64,000 nucleotides of DNA. Source: Novosphingobium album (ex Liu et al. 2023) (lineage in GTDB: Bacteria; Pseudomonadota; Alphaproteobacteria; Sphingomonadales; Sphingomonadaceae). Under the pieces are notes generated by a model, which worked only from the letters and a program-made list of their open reading frames with translations, had not been told where the DNA came from and searched no databases. The stretch spans positions 1 through 64,000 of the forward strand of contig NZ_JARESE010000019.1 in the NCBI RefSeq assembly GCF_029076845.1, written 5' to 3'. Positions within the stretch are counted from its first letter, which is position 1, and every line of letters begins with the position of its first letter. Positions 59,940 through 64,000 of this stretch are shown one piece after another. The translations under genes and the position numbers were made by a program.

Positions 59940-59959
59940 CAATAACGGTACCGATGTAT
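59940..59959. promoter_or_regulatory. Candidate operator 2 (shared palindrome), divergent promoter
   Basis: CAATAACGGTACCGATGTAT has a perfect CGGTACCG core and the ACCGATGTAT right arm identical to operator 1. Lies between the Rieske operon (minus) and the binding-protein gene (plus). Its centre is 42 bp (about four helical turns) from the next copy. Confidence 0.7.
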
Positions 59960-59981
59960 CCGTCAAGCGCGAACATTCAGT

Positions 59982-60001
59982 TTGCATCGCCACCGATATA
60001 A
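59982..60001. promoter_or_regulatory. Candidate operator 3 (shared palindrome), divergent promoter
   Basis: TTGCATCGCCACCGATATAA keeps the ATCG...CCGAT arms with ACCGATATAA on the right. Same-face spacing from operator 2 suggests cooperative binding or looping over both promoters. Confidence 0.68.
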
Positions 60002-60043
60002 ATATACGCTCCGGCTTTCGCAAACGATAGAAGGGAGCCCCCC

Positions 60044-61054
60044 GTGACGTTCAGCCTGACCAGACGACAGACGATCATGCTTTCCGCTTGCGCGGCGGCG
60101 CTGCCGATGCTGGGCGCCTGTGGTTCGAAGCCGGCGGGCAATGGCGCCGATCAGGTTACGCTGATGTTCGACTGGGTGTTCGAAGGGCTGCACGCCGCGT
60201 TCTTCTATGGGCTGGAAAAGGGCATTTTCGCCAGGCACAAGATCGACCTGACGCTGCTGCCGGGCACGGGCAGCCGCAACGCGGCGCTGGCGGTGGCGGC
60301 CGGGCACACCACGTTCAGCATGGTCGATGCCACGGTCATGCCGCAGGCGGTGCTGCAAGGCACCGACCTGAAGGCGATCTACTGCTTCATGCCGACGACG
60401 CCGTTCGGCGTGTGCTACAAGAAGTCAGCGGGAATTGCGGTGCCGACCGACCTTGCCGGGCACACTTATGGAGATTCGCCGGGCGCGGCCACATATGTGC
60501 TCTGGGCGCTGTTCATGAAGAAGCTGGGCGTCGATCCGAAGACGATCAAGCTGGTCAACATCAGCCCGTCCTCGCAATGGGCCGCGTTCCGCAACGGCGA
60601 GTTCGACGCGACCTATACCGCGATGAACAACAGCTTCGTCAAGGTCAGTCGATCGGACCCCGGCGTGGGCGCGTTCCCTTATGCCGAGCATGATTTCAAC
60701 ATCCTGTCCAAATGCATCGTCGCCAAGCCCTCGACCGTGGCGAACGGCGATCTGATGGCGCGGTTCGCCGCCGCCGTCACCGAAGCGGTCGACGCCGCGA
60801 AGGGCCAGCGCGATGCCGCCATCGACACCTTGCGCAAGAGCATCACCTTCAGCACCCCCAGGGAAGAACAGCGCGCGATGCTGGACGATACGCTGGACAA
60901 GCGCATCACCAGCCCTTCCACCGCCGGCAAGCCGCTGGGCTGGATGCCCGAGGCGGACTGGCAGAACGTGATCGACATCATCGGCCAGACGACGCCCGAC
61001 GTGAAGCGGCTGAAGCTGGCCGACCTGTTCACTAACGAATTCATCCGCGGCTGA
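60044..61054 (+). CDS. ABC transporter substrate-binding lipoprotein (NMT1/THI5/SsuA-like)
   Basis: 336 residues. A signal peptide with twin Arg at residues 7-8 and a lipobox LGAC (Cys26) leads to the NMT1/THI5-type binding fold (FDWVFEGLHAAFFYGLEKGI, then GRARHKIDL-like FARHKIDLTLLPGTGSRNAA and FSMVDATVMPQAVLQG). Related proteins bind pyrimidine precursors, riboflavin, nitrate or sulfonates. It probably serves the permease and ATPase encoded at 53-55 kb, since their promoters share the same palindrome. GTG start with GGGAG upstream. Confidence 0.88.
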   Translation: MTFSLTRRQTIMLSACAAALPMLGACGSKPAGNGADQVTLMFDWVFEGLHAAFFYGLEKGIFARHKIDLTLLPGTGSRNAALAVAAGHTTFSMVDATVMPQAVLQGTDLKAIYCFMPTTPFGVCYKKSAGIAVPTDLAGHTYGDSPGAATYVLWALFMKKLGVDPKTIKLVNISPSSQWAAFRNGEFDATYTAMNNSFVKVSRSDPGVGAFPYAEHDFNILSKCIVAKPSTVANGDLMARFAAAVTEAVDAAKGQRDAAIDTLRKSITFSTPREEQRAMLDDTLDKRITSPSTAGKPLGWMPEADWQNVIDIIGQTTPDVKRLKLADLFTNEFIRG

Positions 61055-61175
61055 TCGCATCCGCCATCGCCCGTTGCGCGCATCGCCGCCGATGCGCCGA
61101 TGCCGCCGCGGCGCGGGCATCGGGCCGGTGTGCGCCACGGGCACGGCGATCGCCGCCGAACCCTGGAGACTAGCC

Positions 61176-62528
61176 ATGGCCACCATGCAATTCCGGTCAA
61201 AGCCGTTCGCGGCCGCCACCAGCGCCTTTCGCGCGGGCACGATCACGCCGCGCGATTTCCTCGAAGACTGCCTTGCCGCGATCGCCGCGCGGGAGGACGA
61301 GGTGCACGCCTTCGCCGCGCTGAACCTTGCGGGCGCGCGCCACCAGGCCGATCTGGCCAGCGCGCGCTGGCGCGAGGGGCGACCGCTTTCGCCGATCGAC
61401 GGTATGCCGATCGGCATCAAGGACGTGATCGAGACGGCCGACATGCCCACCGGCATGGGATCGCCGCTGTTCGAAGGCACGATGACCGGGCGCGATGCCG
61501 CCAGCGTCTTCGCCTTGCGCGAGGCGGGCGCGGTGATCGTCGGCAAGACGGTGACTTGCGAATTCGCCGCGACCGAGCCGGGGCCGACGCGCAATCCGCA
61601 TGACTTGCGGCGCACGCCCGGCGGATCGAGCAGCGGATCGGCGGCGGCGGTGGGCGCGGGTATGCTGAGTGCTGGGCTGGGCACGCAAGTGATCGGATCG
61701 ATCGTGCGGCCGGCCAGCTATTGCGGCTGCCATGGCTTCAAGCCCACCGTGGGCGCGATCAACCGGGGTGGCAGCCACGATTTCAACAGCCAGAGCGCGC
61801 AAGGCGTGCTGGCCGCCTCGCTGGCCGATTGCTGGCAGGTGATGCGCGAAATCGCCCGGCGTGCAGGCGGCGATCCCGGCTGCTGGCCGTTCCAGGGGCC
61901 CGAGGAGCCGCCCGCCGCGCGCGTGCCGGCACGGCTGGCCTTCATCGAGACCGCTGGCTGGGCGGTCGCGACCCCGGCCGCGCGCCAGGCGATCGAAGCG
62001 CTGCTGGACGATCTGGCCGGCTTCGGCATCGCCATCGGCCAGCGCGGGTCCGACCCGCTGGTCGAGGATATCGAGCGGCTGATCGCCGGGGCGCTGCCGC
62101 TGTCGCAAGCGCTCAATGCCTGGGAAAGCCGCTGGCCGCTCAACCTCTATGCCGCGCGCGCGCCGGAAAAGCTCAGCCTGGCGATGCGATCGCGGCTGGC
62201 CATGGCCGAAGCGATGACGCCCGAAGTCTACGCCGGCAATCTCGCCCGGCGGCAAGTGGTGCGCGATGCCTATGCGCAGTTGCGCGGGCGCTACGACGCG
62301 GTGGTGACGCTGGCCGCGCCCGACGTGGCGCCGATCGGGATCGAATCGACCGGCAATCCGGTCTTCGCCGTGCCTGGCTCGATGCTGGGCGTGCCGGCGC
62401 TGTCGCTGCCGGTTTTCGCGATCGGCGGCCTGCCGCTCAATCTCCAGATCATGGGTTTCGCGCGCGATGACGCGGATCTGTTCGCCGTGGCCGGCGCGAT
62501 CGAAGGCATCATCGATCCCCCGGTGTAG
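61176..62528 (+). CDS. Amidase signature-family hydrolase
   Basis: 450 residues. The Ser-cisSer-Lys triad is visible: Lys82 in GIKDV, the GGSSSGSAAAVGAGM motif (149-163) with the cis-Ser, and nucleophile Ser175 in IGSIVRPASYCG. It hydrolyses a linear amide. ATG 61176 follows GGAG by 7 bp; the frame runs back to 61074 without coding character. It lies 121 bp after the binding-protein gene on the same strand. In this cluster it could release ammonia or an amine from the ring-opened intermediate. Confidence 0.9.
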   Translation: MATMQFRSKPFAAATSAFRAGTITPRDFLEDCLAAIAAREDEVHAFAALNLAGARHQADLASARWREGRPLSPIDGMPIGIKDVIETADMPTGMGSPLFEGTMTGRDAASVFALREAGAVIVGKTVTCEFAATEPGPTRNPHDLRRTPGGSSSGSAAAVGAGMLSAGLGTQVIGSIVRPASYCGCHGFKPTVGAINRGGSHDFNSQSAQGVLAASLADCWQVMREIARRAGGDPGCWPFQGPEEPPAARVPARLAFIETAGWAVATPAARQAIEALLDDLAGFGIAIGQRGSDPLVEDIERLIAGALPLSQALNAWESRWPLNLYAARAPEKLSLAMRSRLAMAEAMTPEVYAGNLARRQVVRDAYAQLRGRYDAVVTLAAPDVAPIGIESTGNPVFAVPGSMLGVPALSLPVFAIGGLPLNLQIMGFARDDADLFAVAGAIEGIIDPPV

Positions 62529-62857
62529 GCTCCGCAAGGCCGCGCGGCCGGCCCGGATTCGCGCGCGGCTTTGCGCCGGGGCGCGGCGATCAGCGTCGCT
62601 TTCCGGCCCGGCGCGCCGCCCCGCGCGGCCGAACCGCCGCCCCGCAGCGGCCACCACCTGCGGGAAACCCCTTGGGGGGCAATATATTTCACATTTATAT
62701 CAGCGATTTATGACAAATTTCTGGCCAATGGGGCGCTTTTGCCAAAGCTTGCTTACAGTATGATTGCATTGGGTCCGATATATGTGTATCGTCCCCGATA
62801 TAAATAAAAGTGTGTCTGCGGGAGAACGGTCACCCAGAGAAAAAAGGGGGAAGTCGC
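62529..62857. other. Intergenic region with the TBDR promoter
   Basis: The first 130 bp are extremely GC-rich with several possible hairpins. From about 62680 the sequence turns AT-rich (ATATATTTCACATTTATATC) and contains operator 4. A GC-to-AT switch like this is typical of a strong regulated promoter. No gene seen. Confidence 0.55.
62784..62803. promoter_or_regulatory. Candidate operator 4 (shared palindrome), TBDR promoter
   Basis: GTGTATCGTCCCCGATATAA matches operators 1-3 in the TATCG and CCGATATAA arms. An extra half-site CCGATATAT lies 10 bp to the left. It ends 54 bp before the GTG start of the TBDR gene. Confidence 0.65.
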
Positions 62858-64000
62858 GTGCAAATCCATAATCCCTGTCACCATGGCAGGTGGTCCAGCC
62901 GGACCACCGAACGATCGGCCGACACGATCACGAATACCGACCGGCGCAATCCATCCGGCACGCATTTCGCGGCCATGTCCCCTCGCGGGGGCCGGGCCCT
63001 TTCGATGAGTGTTTGCGCAACCGTCCTGGCCATGACCATGGCCTTTCCCGCCATCGCGCAGGCGCAGGCCGCGCCGGCCCCGCAAGGCGATGACAGCGCG
63101 ATCGTCGTCACCGCCACGCGGCGGGCCACCACGCTGCAGGATACGCCGATCGCGGTCTCGGTCACGAGTGGCGAGACGCTGGCGAAATACAACATCACCT
63201 CGTTCCAGGATCTGAGCAGCCTGGAACCCACGCTGGTGGTCAACAACCAGGGCGTCGCCGGCAACCAGTACATCATCCGCGGCATCCTGTCGGACATCGG
63301 CTCGACCACCGGCTTCTACATCGACGAGGCACCGATGGTGGGCGGCCAGGCGGTGCAGGCCAATGGCGACGGCAAGCCGGGGATGCGGCTGCACGATATC
63401 GAGCGGATCGAAGTGCTCGAAGGGCCGCAAGGCACGCTGTTCGGCTCGGGATCGATGGCGGGCACGCTGCGCATCATCACCAGCAAGCCCAAGCTGGATG
63501 CCATCGCCGGCGGCTTCAGCGCCAGCCTGGCCGGGGTGAAGAGCGGCAGCGCGGCTTATGACGGCGATGCCTATTTCAACCTGCCGCTGGCCCCGACGGT
63601 CGCGGTGCGGGCGGTGGCCTGGGGCGAGTTCGGCGGCGGCTACGTCGATCACACCATCAGCAACATCGCCGGCACCCAGTCGCACACCAACCACAACGTC
63701 GATGACAAGAACGTGTGGGGCGGGCGCGTGTCGATGCTGTTCCAGCCGAACGAGGCGTTCTCGTTCATGCTGCAGGCCAGCCATCAGCAGATCGCGGTCG
63801 ACGATTACCAGGCATGGCTGCTGGGCGAAGGCGCCTACAACATGACTTTGCCGACGGTGGCGCCCTATCGCGACAATTACGAGCTCTATTCGGCCACCGC
63901 GACTTATGACACGGGCATCGGCACGCTCACCGCGATCGGTTCCTACGGCGATCAGTACGTGTTCCACCCGGAAGACACCACCGCGATCAGCCAGGGGCTG
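62858..64000 (+). CDS. TonB-dependent receptor, 3' end beyond the window
   Basis: The frame is open to the window edge, giving the first about 380 residues. Signal peptide MSVCATVLAMTMAFPAIAQA, TonB-box region DDSAIVVTATRRATTLQDTP, and a plug with TTGFYIDEAPMVGGQAVQ and RIEVLEGPQGTLFGSGSMAG, where SGSMAG replaces the usual NSTGG. A barrel start follows. Start uncertain: GTG 62858 has the best ribosome site (AAGGGGGAA), while ATG 62975 or 63005 gives a conventional signal peptide. Probably the outer-membrane entry port for the catabolic cluster to its left. Confidence 0.88.
   Translation, partial: MQIHNPCHHGRWSSRTTERSADTITNTDRRNPSGTHFAAMSPRGGRALSMSVCATVLAMTMAFPAIAQAQAAPAPQGDDSAIVVTATRRATTLQDTPIAVSVTSGETLAKYNITSFQDLSSLEPTLVVNNQGVAGNQYIIRGILSDIGSTTGFYIDEAPMVGGQAVQANGDGKPGMRLHDIERIEVLEGPQGTLFGSGSMAGTLRIITSKPKLDAIAGGFSASLAGVKSGSAAYDGDAYFNLPLAPTVAVRAVAWGEFGGGYVDHTISNIAGTQSHTNHNVDDKNVWGGRVSMLFQPNEAFSFMLQASHQQIAVDDYQAWLLGEGAYNMTLPTVAPYRDNYELYSATATYDTGIGTLTAIGSYGDQYVFHPEDTTAISQGL

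Noticed and set aside
58560..60023. Longer Rieske protein starting at 60023
   Set aside because: The extra N-terminus is antisense to, or overlaps, the small gene and the operator region and is not homologous to oxygenases; ATG 59600 fits the family.
1..64000. CRISPR array or rRNA genes
   Set aside because: No regularly spaced direct repeats and no rRNA-like sequence were seen anywhere in the window.

Overview
The window comes from a high-GC alphaproteobacterium, most likely a sphingomonad (Novosphingobium/Sphingobium/Sphingomonas type). The evidence is five TonB-dependent receptors (TBDRs), several alpha-ketoglutarate dioxygenases of the TauD type, GPH-type symporters, a PLP enzyme with a twin-arginine signal, and alphaproteobacterial Fur- and Pho-box-like operators.

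Region 1 (1-12.9 kb) is one end of an integrated genomic island. A P4-type integrase lies next to tRNA-Gly(CCC), whose 3' end faces the island. The cargo is a complete type I restriction-modification operon (hsdM-hsdS-AlbA-type ATPase-hsdR), an AlpA-like regulator, a complete IS3-family insertion sequence with a CAAA target duplication, and a C-terminally truncated ArdC-like antirestriction gene. The other island end lies left of the window.

Region 2 (13.5-22.2 kb) looks like an organosulfur (sulfate ester/sulfonate) acquisition cluster: two TauD-family dioxygenases around an MFS symporter, then a TBDR, a Cys-type sulfatase and a formylglycine-generating enzyme, all on the plus strand. The sulfatase and its maturase both appear to carry export signals.

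Region 3 (22.1-31.1 kb) is an iron region. A minus-strand operon encodes a PepSY membrane protein, a DUF2271 protein with a DGVSGAT flavinylation motif, a DUF4198 protein and an ApbE flavin transferase. It is divergent from a siderophore TBDR followed by tonB, a PiuC-like dioxygenase and an FMN-dependent alpha-hydroxy-acid oxidase. Fur-like palindromes precede the PepSY gene, the TBDR and tonB.

Region 4 (31.2-42.6 kb) holds an MFS symporter, an unusual TetR protein with two DNA-binding domains, a TBDR with an exported tyrosine-phosphatase-family protein, a GGDEF diguanylate cyclase, and a TBDR paired with a Tat-exported class V aminotransferase-fold protein.

Region 5 (42.9-46.6 kb) is a tightly overlapping gtr-like glycan-modification operon: GT2 transferase, methyltransferase, GtrA flippase and a polytopic membrane protein. 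Region 6 (46.7-52.6 kb) is a probable Pho-regulated set: a lipoprotein, PPK2, a PiT phosphate transporter and an OprP-type porin, with PhoB-like direct repeats in both divergent promoters.

Region 7 (52.7-64 kb, open at the right end) is the most novel part. It contains an ABC importer, a TauD dioxygenase, a Rieske oxygenase with a small partner protein, two PuuE-like cyclic-amide-hydrolase relatives, a beta-hydroxyacid dehydrogenase, an amidase and a TBDR. Four copies of a shared palindrome (right arm about ACCGATRTA) sit in its three promoter regions and in none of the other promoters I examined. This suggests one regulon for uptake and breakdown of an unidentified, probably nitrogen-containing cyclic compound.
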